From the NCBI GenBank assembly GCA_024403555.1, contig JAKSRP010000003.1:40003-104002 (forward strand): a DNA stretch of 64,000 bases, written 5' to 3'. Under the pieces are notes generated by a model. The model had not been told where the DNA came from. It worked only from the letters and a program-made list of their open reading frames with translations, and ran no database searches. This DNA is from Lachnospiraceae bacterium (GTDB taxonomy: Bacteria > Bacillota > Clostridia > Lachnospirales > Lachnospiraceae). The translations under genes and the position numbers were made by a program. Shown in pieces: positions 25,894 to 34,465 of this stretch (positions are counted from its first letter, which is position 1; every line of letters begins with the position of its first letter).

Positions 25894-26639
25894 CTTTCAT
25901 CAGTAATGTCAATATTACATTCTTCCTTAAGTATATCCTTTTTCTGATCAATTGACAATGAATCTAGAAAAATAGCTCCCAACATTCGATGGAGTTTATG
26001 ATTGAGATTCTTGTCGAGCATATTTTTCATTCTGATAATCACTACATTCAAAACATCGTACATATCTTTCCATCTTCCATTGCCTAAAAGATGATTTCTC
26101 GTTAAATGAATTTTATTAATGGAATTTTCGTTTTGGTTTGTACAAATCCAGATAGAATAAACTTTTTTAATCGAGTTGTAATCCATCTTGGTGAAATCCC
26201 TTTCGAGCTGTGAAGAGATTTCTCGTGCAGCATAATAGATTCCTCGCATTTCAACATCATATTCAGTAGGATCACTCTTCTGCATTTCAATGTTGATGAT
26301 CACCTGCGATAAACCTGTAGGTGCATTTACATAAAATAAGATATCAAAGTATCTGACTCCCTCATTCGGTACTTTGCTCTCGGTGTTTGATCCGGCAATC
26401 TTTATATTACCTTTAGCATCTTTTTCGTTTGTAAAACCAGGATCTACAGGGACTTTTCCTATGAGAATAGTATTCTCGATTAGTGGGATGACATCATCTG
26501 GATCCTGACCATGAAATTCTTTCACAGTATGAACTAAGATGTTAGCAAGAATCGGTTTGTACGCAATGATTTCCTTAGCGTATTGGTCGTACTGTGTTTC
26601 CCCGTTGCTCGATTCTAGAACATTATATAAATCCGCCAT
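25644..26639 (-). CDS. Rpn-family PD-(D/E)XK nuclease (recombination-promoting nuclease/putative transposase)
   Basis: 331 residues. The N-terminal nuclease core has Asp in RYFDILFYV and the Glu-x-Gln variant of the motif in IINIEMQKSDP (~residues 115-130). The middle is helical. The C-terminal tail carries Gly-Ile-(Glu/Gln)-x-Gly repeats (~268-292), then a conserved helical end. The family includes E. coli RpnA-E, tied to recA-independent recombination and, in later work, to toxic anti-phage activity. ATG 26639 has AGGAGG upstream; an earlier ATG at 26684 has no such site. The 3' part is duplicated at 26812-27152. Confidence 0.88.
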   Translation of the reverse strand: MADLYNVLESSNGETQYDQYAKEIIAYKPILANILVHTVKEFHGQDPDDVIPLIENTILIGKVPVDPGFTNEKDAKGNIKIAGSNTESKVPNEGVRYFDILFYVNAPTGLSQVIINIEMQKSDPTEYDVEMRGIYYAAREISSQLERDFTKMDYNSIKKVYSIWICTNQNENSINKIHLTRNHLLGNGRWKDMYDVLNVVIIRMKNMLDKNLNHKLHRMLGAIFLDSLSIDQKKDILKEECNIDITDERREMLEDMCNLGEGIFERGVETGIQKGIEKGHEQGIIEGRELGIIESIKRLLLNGMLEDQIIQFLQVTPEQIEKAKANSLTVS

Positions 26640-26822
26640 TATATTTACCTCCTTATCATTTTTTGTGTGCAGAACAATCTGCAATCACAAGAAAATCATA
26701 ACACAGGTATTTTTGTGGCTTGGAATTTTGAATTTCTCTTTTCATTTGATGGAACATGGAATACACTTGAAAAAATGCAAACATGTAAGGTACATCCATA
26801 ATCAGGTGATATAAAAATAAAA

Positions 26823-26852
26823 CAGGGTCTGTTGCGAGTGCAGCAGACCCTG
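26823..26852 (-). terminator. hairpin terminator, repeat copy 2
   Basis: Same 13-bp stem as at 25571-25600, followed on the minus strand by a T-rich run. It should end the kinase plus Rpn-tail transcript. Confidence 0.8.
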
Positions 26853-26896
26853 GTGATTTTATTATGTTTAATATTGATATGGGTTTGATACCCTAA

Positions 26897-27151
26897 TTAT
26901 GAAACCGTTAAAGAATTAGCCTTAGCCTTTTCAATCTGTTCTGGAGTAACCTGAAGAAACTGAATAATCTGATCTTCAAGCATACCATTCAAAAGCAGAC
27001 GCTTAATAGATTCGATAATACCAAGCTCACGCCCTTGCTCGATACCCTGCTGAACACCTTGCACACGCCCCTGTTCGATACCCTTCTGAATACCAGTTTC
27101 AACGCCTCTTTCAAAGATTCCTTCGCCAAGATTACACATATCTTCTAACAT
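26897..27151 (-). CDS. stand-alone Rpn C-terminal tail (84 aa), mini-gene or remnant
   Basis: 84 residues matching the last 80 residues of the full Rpn protein, from the MLEDMCNLGEG start to the SLTVS end. The inner repeat tract is changed: GIEQGRVQGVQQGIEQG replaces GIEKGHEQGIIEG. It holds no nuclease motif. The start has GGGAGGAG immediately upstream and lies 7 bases after the kinase stop, so it should be translated. In E. coli, short C-terminal Rpn proteins made from within rpn genes have been described as antitoxins of the long form. This could be such a gene, or the leftover of a partial duplication. Confidence 0.6.
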   Translation of the reverse strand: MLEDMCNLGEGIFERGVETGIQKGIEQGRVQGVQQGIEQGRELGIIESIKRLLLNGMLEDQIIQFLQVTPEQIEKAKANSLTVS

Positions 27152-27158
27152 CTCCTCC

Positions 27159-28508
27159 CTATTCCTTCGGAATATTAATTCTGATCGTAGTTCCCTGATC
27201 TATAATACTTTCAATTTCTACAAAACCATCAGTGAGAAGCTTGATTCGTTCTTTTACATTTGTAAGTCCTACATGAACGCGTCCGTCATCAAATGGATGA
27301 TCAGGATCAAATCCACAGCCATCATCCGTTACGATGATGATGTAGAAAGAAGGGGTTTCTCTTGTAGTTAATCGGATGTGAATCGCACCATCTTCCATGC
27401 CAGATAAGCCGTGTTTGATCGAATTTTCAATCAATGGCTGAACGCTGAGCGCAGGAATGCGAAAAGAATCTGTCTGAAGATCTTCTTCATATACGATATC
27501 ATCACCGAATCGCATTTGTTCAAGCCATACATAAGTACGAATATGCTCAAGCTCATCGTTAAAATATACCAGATCTGCACTGCCTAAGGCATTGATATTG
27601 GTTCGCAGATATCTGGAAAACTTATGAATCGCATCTCCGGCTAACACAGGATTAACACGACATAACTGCTCAATGCTGCCTAATGCATTAAATAAAAAGT
27701 GCGGTCTCATTTGCGAAATCAATACTCGAATTCTCGTCTCTGCAAGTTCATTGTCTTTTTCTGCAAGCGCTAATTTCTGTTGTGTCAGCTCCATCTCATG
27801 CTTTAACAAAAGCTCCTGCTGCCGAACGAGACGATGAGATTTTCCAATCATGTCCGACATATAAAGCATCAGCAGAGAAAATGTAATTGCAATATTATTT
27901 AACGATAATCCATAATGGAAAAATTGATAAATACTTGAAATAAGCGGCAAAAAGATAAAGCTTAATAAGGCTATCATTTCTGGTTTAGTAATCTGTGCTC
28001 GATGAACAAATACCATCAAAGCAATCATAAATACGATGATTTCCGCTAATACAACGGTAACCGGAAAATACATAGTTCGATGATAATAATTGTTTACATC
28101 GAAATAATAAAGAAAGTTCGTAAACTGTGAACCAATAATAATCGCCAAGTCGACTGCACTAAGGATCATAATAATATGATACCAAAAGGAGCTTTCTCTC
28201 GTATTTTGCAGGTTTAAGATTTCGATTATATAAGTCGTAACAATGAGTGCTATGATCGGACTGATTGCAAAAACAAGGAAATTCGACACTCGTGTCAGGA
28301 AAAATCCAAATGGATTCGCATGCCCACTAAAATATAAAGCAGCTGCATCAGCTAAAAGCAGCAAAGTGTTAAGCAAAAGCAATACATTCAAAAGACCATT
28401 TCGCTTTGGCTCATCCTGACGGCTGAAGTAAACCGAAATCGCGGATGAAAAAGTCATAACTGCAAAAAGCAGCTCGACTAGCATTTGTGAAAAATGTAAA
28501 GTATCCAT
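27159..28508 (-). CDS. LytS-type membrane sensor histidine kinase
   Basis: 449 residues. Seven hydrophobic segments in the first ~210 residues, a short coiled linker, then a His_kinase domain with the phospho-acceptor His in MRPHFLFNALGSIEQL, the N-box QPLIENSIKHGL and the G-box DDGCGF. This is the architecture of kinases that pair with LytTR or winged-helix regulators. There is no adjacent regulator gene; the orphan regulator at 11602-12375, across the pilus genes, is the best partner by position. Starts 3 bases after the broken epimerase gene, probably in one transcript. Confidence 0.88.
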   Translation of the reverse strand: MDTLHFSQMLVELLFAVMTFSSAISVYFSRQDEPKRNGLLNVLLLLNTLLLLADAAALYFSGHANPFGFFLTRVSNFLVFAISPIIALIVTTYIIEILNLQNTRESSFWYHIIMILSAVDLAIIIGSQFTNFLYYFDVNNYYHRTMYFPVTVVLAEIIVFMIALMVFVHRAQITKPEMIALLSFIFLPLISSIYQFFHYGLSLNNIAITFSLLMLYMSDMIGKSHRLVRQQELLLKHEMELTQQKLALAEKDNELAETRIRVLISQMRPHFLFNALGSIEQLCRVNPVLAGDAIHKFSRYLRTNINALGSADLVYFNDELEHIRTYVWLEQMRFGDDIVYEEDLQTDSFRIPALSVQPLIENSIKHGLSGMEDGAIHIRLTTRETPSFYIIIVTDDGCGFDPDHPFDDGRVHVGLTNVKERIKLLTDGFVEIESIIDQGTTIRINIPKE

Positions 28509-28511
28509 ATT

Positions 28512-29390
28512 TTATTCCACAATTCCGATAGAGTAAGCACTGTTTTCTGTTTTGCCAGGTGCTAATATTTTTACTCCTCTTTTATGTTCAAATACGTCAT
28601 CTTCTTCGGAAGTAGTTGCAGTTCCAGTCCATGGTTCTAAAGCAACGAATGGGCCGTCATTTTTGCAGGACCAGATCTGGAAGAAATCAAATCCTTCATA
28701 ATCGACACGTACGCCTTCTGTTTTATCTTTGTGATGAAGAATTGCCCATGTGGACTTTGGATGCTCAAGACAAACGGCATCCTGATAGAACAAATCATGT
28801 CTTACGTTTAAGATGTTAGTATTGTCAAAGTATAAAGTGCGTTCAGAAACATCACAGATTCCGTCATCGCGGATTGTTGGACAGTTCGCATATTCTTCGC
28901 ATTCCATCTCTACAACATAATCTTCGAACTTTTCATCTTCATGGAATGGCCAGAAGAATGCAGGATGTCACCCTACAAAGTAAGGAAATGTTTCGTCACC
29001 GGTATTTGTTACGATGTGATTGATGACTACTTTGTTGTCTACAGCTTCAAATTTCATCACAAGCTTAAAATCAAGTGGAAATGCTTCTTTTGTAGCTTCA
29101 TCAGAAACAAGTTCCATGGTTACACAGGAGTCTGTCACTTCAGTTACCGAAAATTCACGATGTCTTGCAAATCCGTGACGCCCCATCTCTACCTTCGCAC
29201 CATTTGCTAAAGTGCCTTTGTTATCACGAAGACAGCCGCAGATTGGGAACATTAATGGAGCCTGGCCAGACCAGTAAGCAGCATCTCCCTGCCATAAATA
29301 TTCTTTGTCATTTAATTTTACAGATGTAAGGCAGGCACCGTTTGAGTTAACGGTTGCACTGAAATTTCCGGATTTAATAGTATACAGCAT
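28512..29390 (-). pseudogene. aldose 1-epimerase family protein, interrupted by one TGA
   Basis: A 292-residue galactose-mutarotase-like frame, complete except for TGA at 28970-28968 (minus strand). The N-terminal 140 residues include GHGFAR-type motif GRHGFARHREF and end TGDETFPYFVG; the frame resumes at once with HPAFFWPF and runs to a normal end. The family consensus there is Gly-Gly-His-Pro, so TGA most simply replaces GGA (Gly). One base change therefore explains the break. A nonsense mutation or a sequence error is likely; glycine recoding is unlikely because TGA ends thiN and other genes here. No frameshift is needed. Confidence 0.9.
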
Positions 29391-29495
29391 GTTTATTACC
29401 TCGCTTATATTTTATTATTTTTATTATGTATTTCGTTCTTCACAACTACAATTATTATATCACAGAGTATCTTAGAAAGGGCATAAAATCTATGG

Positions 29496-29524
29496 TTGCG
29501 ACATTTTTATAAAAATGTTATGAT
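29496..29524 (+). promoter_or_regulatory. promoter with an 18-bp palindrome in its spacer
   Basis: TTGCGA at 29496-29501, a 17-base spacer, TATGAT at 29519-29524. ACATTTTTATAAAAATGT (29501-29518) is a perfect inverted repeat filling the spacer, the right place for a repressor site or a promoter-embedded hairpin. It drives the secreted GH10-like gene. Confidence 0.65.
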
Positions 29525-29555
29525 AAAATTCAGTGTGCCCACAAAAAGGAGAAAT

Positions 29556-31058
29556 ATGAAGAAAAAATTATTGATCACACTTGTTTTATTTTTCATGGTA
29601 CTTTGTATCGCACCCATAAAAGCGCAGGCAAAAACCTGGATCAGTGCAAGTGTAACCGCAAATACAACAAGTAAAACAACCGAAGCGATTACTCTTACCG
29701 TTAAGGTAAAGAAGAATCTCAAAACAATATCCTATGTAAAATACCTTCCAGGCGATCAGTCCATAACGAAGGTGAAAAAATCCGGGAAAAAGCTTACCTA
29801 TAATAAAAGCACGAAAAAGGCAAAGCTTAACGTAACCGTAAACCAGAAGTATACATTTGTAATCAAAGACAGCAAAGGGCATGCAATCAAGAAAGTCTAT
29901 AAAGTAGACAATTACAGCAATCCAAAGTATCTCAAACAGTATAAAGCAATCTGGTATCCATTCTATACTTATGAGAATGAATACTTAAGCAAATATAGAA
30001 GCAGCAACACAGAAAAGAATTTCCGCGCATATTTTAAAGGCGTAGTAAAGAATTGCAAATCCAACAATATAAACACGATCATTGTGCACGCAAGAGCGTT
30101 TGGGGACGCATTTTATGATTCTGCATATTTTCCAACGTCTGAGTATATCGCAGGCACACAGGGAAAGAAGCTCTCCTATGATCCATTAAAAGTGATGGTT
30201 GAGGAAGCTCATGCGCAGGGGCTTAACATTGAAGCGTGGTTAAATCCTTACCGTGTGGCAAAGCATGATGACTTTAAAAAGCTCTCAAAAGATCATCCGG
30301 CCAGAAAATGGCATGAATCTTCCAAATCCGCACAGCAGAGAAATGTTCTTGTATACAAGAGCAAGATCTACTTCAATCCTTCCAGCAAGGAGGTTCAGGA
30401 CTTGATTATCAAGGGTGCGGTGGAAATCGTGAATAACTATGATGTGGATGCAATTCATCTTGATGACTATTTCTATCCGGAATTTACATCGAGCAACTAC
30501 AAAACAGCCTTTGATGCGAAGGAGTACAACAGCTCAAAAGAAAAAGCTGCGGGCATGAGCATTGTGGAATATCGTCGTTCTCAGGTAAATGCGCTTGTAA
30601 AGGGCATTCATGATGCGGTTCACGAGGCAGATCCGGATGTTCGTTTTGGTATTAGTCCTGCCGGAAATATTGATAATCTGACTAGCAAATATTCTTATTA
30701 TGTAGATATTGAAAAATGGACAAAATCAACAAAATACGTGGATTATATTACCCCACAGATTTACTGGGCATTTAACCACAGCACAGCACCATTTGACAAG
30801 GTGCTCAAACGCTGGAAGTCCATCACGGACCAGAACAAAGTGGATTTATATATTGGCGTTGGAAGCTACCGTGTGGGCGGTGATTATGCAAGCAACGCGA
30901 AGGAAAAAGCGGAATGGAAGTCTTCTGGCATTTTGAAGAAGATGATTCGCTATGGAAGAGAGAAAAGTGTAGACGGCTTTGCATTTTTCGAATACGAAGA
31001 CCTTAAGAGAAGCAAGGCAAAATCAGCAATTTATTACATGAAGATGGAATTACAATAA
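29556..31058 (+). CDS. secreted GH10-like (GHL10/DUF187) putative glycoside hydrolase
   Basis: 500 residues. Signal peptide (~1-25, ending AQA), a small beta-rich domain (~27-125), then a TIM-barrel of the GHL10 family with IIVHARAFGDAFYDS, AWLNPYRV, IHLDDYFYP, FGISPAGN and YITPQIYW. Family members are thought to act on peptidoglycan or polysaccharide; the substrate is not established. ATG 29556 has AAAGGAG upstream; the in-frame ATG at 29496 lies inside the promoter. No sorting signal, so released or loosely bound. Confidence 0.9.
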   Translation: MKKKLLITLVLFFMVLCIAPIKAQAKTWISASVTANTTSKTTEAITLTVKVKKNLKTISYVKYLPGDQSITKVKKSGKKLTYNKSTKKAKLNVTVNQKYTFVIKDSKGHAIKKVYKVDNYSNPKYLKQYKAIWYPFYTYENEYLSKYRSSNTEKNFRAYFKGVVKNCKSNNINTIIVHARAFGDAFYDSAYFPTSEYIAGTQGKKLSYDPLKVMVEEAHAQGLNIEAWLNPYRVAKHDDFKKLSKDHPARKWHESSKSAQQRNVLVYKSKIYFNPSSKEVQDLIIKGAVEIVNNYDVDAIHLDDYFYPEFTSSNYKTAFDAKEYNSSKEKAAGMSIVEYRRSQVNALVKGIHDAVHEADPDVRFGISPAGNIDNLTSKYSYYVDIEKWTKSTKYVDYITPQIYWAFNHSTAPFDKVLKRWKSITDQNKVDLYIGVGSYRVGGDYASNAKEKAEWKSSGILKKMIRYGREKSVDGFAFFEYEDLKRSKAKSAIYYMKMELQ

Positions 31059-31071
31059 ATCGGAGGAACTT

Positions 31072-32664
31072 ATGAGTAATATCAAAGAAGAAATCAAGAA
31101 GAGAAGAACATTTGCCATCATCTCCCATCCGGATGCTGGTAAAACAACGTTAACTGAAAAGTTTTTATTATATGGTGGAGCAATCAACACAGCTGGTTCC
31201 GTAAAGGGTAAGGCAAACTCAAAGCACGCCGTATCTGACTGGATGGAAATCGAAAAGCAGAGAGGTATTTCTGTTACATCCTCCGTTTTACAGTTTGAAT
31301 ATGACAATTACTGCATCAATATCCTTGATACACCGGGGCATGAAGACTTCTCCGAAGATACTTACCGTACTTTAATGGCAGCAGATTCTGCGGTAATGGT
31401 AATTGATGCTTCTAAGGGTGTAGAAAAACAGACCATCAAGTTATTTAAGGTTTGTACAATGCGTAACATCCCAATCTTTACCTTCATCAACAAGATGGAC
31501 CGTGATGCAAATGATACCTTCGACTTGTTAGATGATATCGAAACGGTTCTTGGCATCGAAACTTGTCCGATCAACTGGCCGATTGGTTCTGGTAAGGAAT
31601 TTAAGGGTGTATACGAACGTGATCAGAAGGTGTTATCTGCATTTGAAGCAGTGTCTACTGGTGGCGCAAAGGCAGCAAAAAATACTCGTGTAGACATCGA
31701 ATCTGATGAAGCAATGGAAATCATCGGCGAGGATGCATTTGAACAGCTGACAGAAGAAATTGAATTATTAGATGGCGCTGCGCATCCATTTGACCTTGAA
31801 AAGATTCAGCGTGGGGAATTAACACCGGTATTTTTCGGCTCTGCGCTCACAAACTTTGGGGTAGAAACCTTCTTACAGCACTTTTTACAGATGACAACAA
31901 CTCCACTCCCACGAGTTTCTAAAGGGGATGTCATTGTGCCGGAAGAAAATAATTTTTCTGCCTTCGTATTCAAAATCCAGGCAAATATGAACAAGGCTCA
32001 TCGTGACCGAATTGCGTTCATGCGTATCCGTTCTGGTAAGTTTGAAGCGGGTATGGAAGTAAAACACATGCAGTCTGGCAAGAAGATGCGTCTGTCTCAG
32101 CCACAGCAGATTATGGCTCAGGATCGTAAGATTGTAGAAGAAGCTTACGCTGGGGACATCATTGGTGTATTTGATCCGGGTGTATTCTCGATTGGGGATA
32201 CTGTATGTCTTCCAAGAGATGGCTTCGTATATGAAGGGATCCCTACATTCGCGCCAGAGCATTTTGCAAGAATCGTACAGCTTGATACGATGAAGCGTAA
32301 ACAGTTCGTTAAGGGTGTTAATCAGATTGCGCAGGAAGGTGCAATTCAGATTTTCCAGGAACACGAAGCTGGTTATGCGGAAATCATCGTTGGGGTAGTT
32401 GGTACGCTTCAGTTTGACGTATTAAAATTCCGTCTGAAGAATGAATACAGCTGTGACATTCGTTTAGAACCGCTTCCATATGAATCCATTCGCTGGATCA
32501 AGGATACGGAAACTGATATGAGCAAGCTTAAAGGGGTTTCTGAAGTTAAGAAGGTTCGTGATATGAAGGGCAATCCATTACTCTTATTTAAGAATGAATG
32601 GAGTATTAATTTCGTATTGGACCGTAATGATGGCTTAGAGCTCGTTGAGTTTAGTAAAAATTAA
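31072..32664 (+). CDS. prfC: peptide chain release factor 3
   Basis: Translational GTPase that recycles RF1/RF2 after termination. 530 residues with P-loop SHPDAGKTTLTEK, switch II DTPGHEDFSEDTY and NKMDRD, then the RF3 domains II-III. GGAGG precedes ATG 31072, 13 bases after the GH10-like gene. It has full family length. Confidence 0.96.
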   Translation: MSNIKEEIKKRRTFAIISHPDAGKTTLTEKFLLYGGAINTAGSVKGKANSKHAVSDWMEIEKQRGISVTSSVLQFEYDNYCINILDTPGHEDFSEDTYRTLMAADSAVMVIDASKGVEKQTIKLFKVCTMRNIPIFTFINKMDRDANDTFDLLDDIETVLGIETCPINWPIGSGKEFKGVYERDQKVLSAFEAVSTGGAKAAKNTRVDIESDEAMEIIGEDAFEQLTEEIELLDGAAHPFDLEKIQRGELTPVFFGSALTNFGVETFLQHFLQMTTTPLPRVSKGDVIVPEENNFSAFVFKIQANMNKAHRDRIAFMRIRSGKFEAGMEVKHMQSGKKMRLSQPQQIMAQDRKIVEEAYAGDIIGVFDPGVFSIGDTVCLPRDGFVYEGIPTFAPEHFARIVQLDTMKRKQFVKGVNQIAQEGAIQIFQEHEAGYAEIIVGVVGTLQFDVLKFRLKNEYSCDIRLEPLPYESIRWIKDTETDMSKLKGVSEVKKVRDMKGNPLLLFKNEWSINFVLDRNDGLELVEFSKN

Positions 32665-32673
32665 AAAAATGTA

Positions 32674-32872
32674 TTGACACGGGTTGCCTGGATGTGTTAT
32701 GTTATTAAAGGTTGTGTAGACAACTTAGAACAAGAAAGAAGAGTATCCACTCTCACCTTAGCACGAGCAAGTGACTTGGGTTAATATTTAAGAAATGATA
32801 CATTCATTATGCTTGAATTTGAAGTGGATAGTCTGACTATCCACTTTTTTAATTTGATGGAGGTGCAAAACT
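32674..32872 (+). promoter_or_regulatory. infC operon promoter and attenuator leader
   Basis: TTGACA at 32674-32679 with TTATGT at 32697-32702 (17-base spacer). The leader ends in a strong terminator: AGTGGATAGT 32823-32832, loop CTG, ACTATCCACT 32836-32845, T run to 32850. An upstream TATCCACT (32744-32751) can pair with AGTGGATA of the terminator, giving an antiterminator. This matches in layout the B. subtilis infC-rpmI-rplT leader, where ribosomal protein L20 decides between the two folds. Confidence 0.88.
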
Positions 32873-33379
32873 ATTAGCGATTTAATGATCAACGAGCAGA
32901 TTCGTGACAAAGAGGTACGTGTAGTAACAGCTGATGGTAAGCAGTTAGGAATCATGTCTGCAAGAGATGCAATGAAGCTTGCAAAAGAAGCAGAATTAGA
33001 TTTAGTTAAGATTGCTCCAAAAGCAAAACCACCTGTTTGTAAGATTATCAATTATGGTAAGTACAAATACGAGATGACTCGTAGGGAAAAAGAAGCAAAG
33101 AAAAAGCAGAAGACAGTCGAAATCAAAGAGATTCGTCTTTCTCCAAACATTGATACCAATGATTTAAATACAAAGGTAAACAATGCAAGAAAGTTCCTTT
33201 CCAAAGGAAACCGAGTTAAAGTAACACTTCGTTTCAGAGGTCGTGAAATGGCTCATGTAAATTCAAGTAAAGTAATCCTTGATCAGTTTGCAGAACAGTT
33301 AAGCGACTGTGCAGTCGTTGATAAACCAGCAAAACTGGAAGGAAGAAATATGATCATGTTTTTAGGTGAAAAACGATAA
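32873..33379 (+). CDS. infC: translation initiation factor IF-3, AUU start
   Basis: IF-3 binds the 30S subunit and checks initiator tRNA and start codon. 168 residues with the N- and C-domains intact (LMINEQIRDKEVRVV, then IKEIRLSPNIDTNDL, VTLRFRGREMAH). ATT at 32873 is chosen: GGAGGT at 32859-32864 lies 8 bases before it, while the first ATG (32885) is 20 bases from any site. A rare AUU start is the classical self-limiting device of infC, since IF-3 rejects non-standard starts. Confidence 0.93.
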   Translation: MSDLMINEQIRDKEVRVVTADGKQLGIMSARDAMKLAKEAELDLVKIAPKAKPPVCKIINYGKYKYEMTRREKEAKKKQKTVEIKEIRLSPNIDTNDLNTKVNNARKFLSKGNRVKVTLRFRGREMAHVNSSKVILDQFAEQLSDCAVVDKPAKLEGRNMIMFLGEKR

Positions 33380-33412
33380 CAGAGTAGATACGGATACAAG
33401 GAGGAATATATC

Positions 33413-33610
33413 ATGCCAAAATTAAAAACAAAAAGAGCTGCAGCAAAAAGATTTAAAGCTACAGGTAGCGGAAAATTAAAAAGAAATAAAGCTTACAAAA
33501 GCCATATCTTAACAAAGAAAACAGCTAAGAGAAAACGTAATCTTAGAAAAGCTACAATGACAGACAAAACAAACGAAAAGAATATGAAACAGATTTTACC
33601 ATATCTCTAA
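33413..33610 (+). CDS. rpmI: 50S ribosomal protein L35
   Basis: 65-residue basic protein beginning [14 protein letters not shown], the L35 signature. AAGGAGG precedes ATG 33413. It sits between infC and rplT as in most bacteria. Confidence 0.97.
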   Translation: MPKLKTKRAAAKRFKATGSGKLKRNKAYKSHILTKKTAKRKRNLRKATMTDKTNEKNMKQILPYL

Positions 33611-33640
33611 GATTTGTGTATGCATAGGAGGATTTAAGAC

Positions 33641-33997
33641 ATGGCAAGAGTTAAAGGCGGCGTAGGCGCAAGAAAAAGACATAATAGAACATTAAAATTA
33701 GCGAAAGGATACCGTGGAGCAAGATCCAAACAGTATCGTGTAGCAAAACAGTCCGTAATGAGAGCATTAACAAGCTCTTACGCAGGCAGAAAACAGAGAA
33801 AACGTCAGTTCAGACAGTTATGGATTGCTCGTATCAACGCAGCAGCTCGTATGAACGGTTTATCTTACAGCAAATTAATGCACGGTTTAAAATTAGCTGA
33901 AGTTGAAATCAACAGAAAGATGCTTTCTGAATTAGCAATCAACGATCCAGCTGCTTTCACAGCATTAGCAGAAGTTGCTAAATCTAAATTAGCTTAA
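33641..33997 (+). CDS. rplT: 50S ribosomal protein L20
   Basis: 118 residues, starting [15 protein letters not shown], with the long basic helix and [16 protein letters not shown] typical of L20. It assembles early on 23S rRNA and is the likely repressor of this operon through the leader at 32674-32872. Confidence 0.97.
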   Translation: MARVKGGVGARKRHNRTLKLAKGYRGARSKQYRVAKQSVMRALTSSYAGRKQRKRQFRQLWIARINAAARMNGLSYSKLMHGLKLAEVEINRKMLSELAINDPAAFTALAEVAKSKLA

Positions 33998-34071
33998 TCG
34001 TTAAGTCGATTTATAACATGCATTAATTCACAACCCGCATATATGCGAGTTGAATGAACAATGAAGATTCA

Positions 34072-34104
34072 GGAATCTGTCCAGATCGGACAGGTTCCTT
34101 TTCT
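34072..34104 (+). terminator. rho-independent terminator of the infC operon
   Basis: GGAATCTGTCC 34072-34082, loop AGATC, GGACAGGTTCC 34088-34098 (11 pairs, one G-T), then a T-rich run. A smaller hairpin (CAAC-CGCA / TGCG-GTTG) lies at 34031-34052. Confidence 0.9.
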
Positions 34105-34112
34105 TTTTCTTA

Positions 34113-34148
34113 TTTTGCGGCATAAAATTCCCTTTTGCGGCATAAAAT
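34113..34148. repeat. 20-bp tandem repeat
   Basis: TTTTGCGGCATAAAAT at 34113-34128 and again at 34133-34148, 20 bases apart, followed by a partial third unit (CCCCTTTTG). Function unknown. It lies in the ~570-base non-coding stretch between the rplT terminator and the tRNA promoter. The rest of that stretch is AT-rich, with no convincing frame or RNA. Confidence 0.6.
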
Positions 34149-34412
34149 CCCCTTTTGGGGGCTTTCTTATAGAACTTTATTCTATTTCTCATTAAAAAGT
34201 TCATCCTCGGAAAAACACATAAAACTATTTTCTAATTTCATTCCAAAAGTTCTATGAATTTTTGGAATTTTCCAAGAAATCTCAACACATTGTCTCGTGT
34301 TTTTGGATTTTGTGCTGATACGGTAGGAATCTCCAAAAAATTATATAATAATATTGCTGAAAATTTGAACAACATCGCGTTTTGAATAATACTTTTTACT
34401 TATATGTAAAAA

Positions 34413-34465
34413 AAGTGCTATGCTCTTTGAGATGATCTACCCCCAAGAAGTTAGACTATAGCACT
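34413..34465. mobile_element. possible IS3-family terminal remnant
   Basis: TGATCTACCCCCAAGAAG then TTAGAC at 34433-34456 resembles the terminal inverted repeats of IS3-family elements (TGAxCTxCCCCC...AGTTAGAC). It is enclosed by AGTGCTAT (from ~34414) and ATAGCACT (to ~34465). No transposase frame is present, so at most a solo end. The match is from memory. Confidence 0.3.

Larger units (their letters stand above)
26812..27152. repeat. direct repeat copy 2: Rpn 3' end plus terminator
   Basis: Second copy of the segment at 25560-25893. Homology ends abruptly at the GGAG-ATG that starts the 84-residue frame, just past the end of the sensor-kinase gene. The unique DNA between the copies (26640-26811) carries the Rpn promoter region and nothing else recognised. 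Confidence 0.85.

Noticed and set aside
25644-26639. Intact transposon around the Rpn gene
   Set aside because: The family is sometimes labelled transposase, but no terminal inverted repeats or target duplications are visible; only a partial 3' duplication is.
28968-28970. Alternative genetic code with TGA as glycine
   Set aside because: TGA ends fmt, prpC, thiN and other genes here and the organism is a Firmicute, so a nonsense change is simpler.
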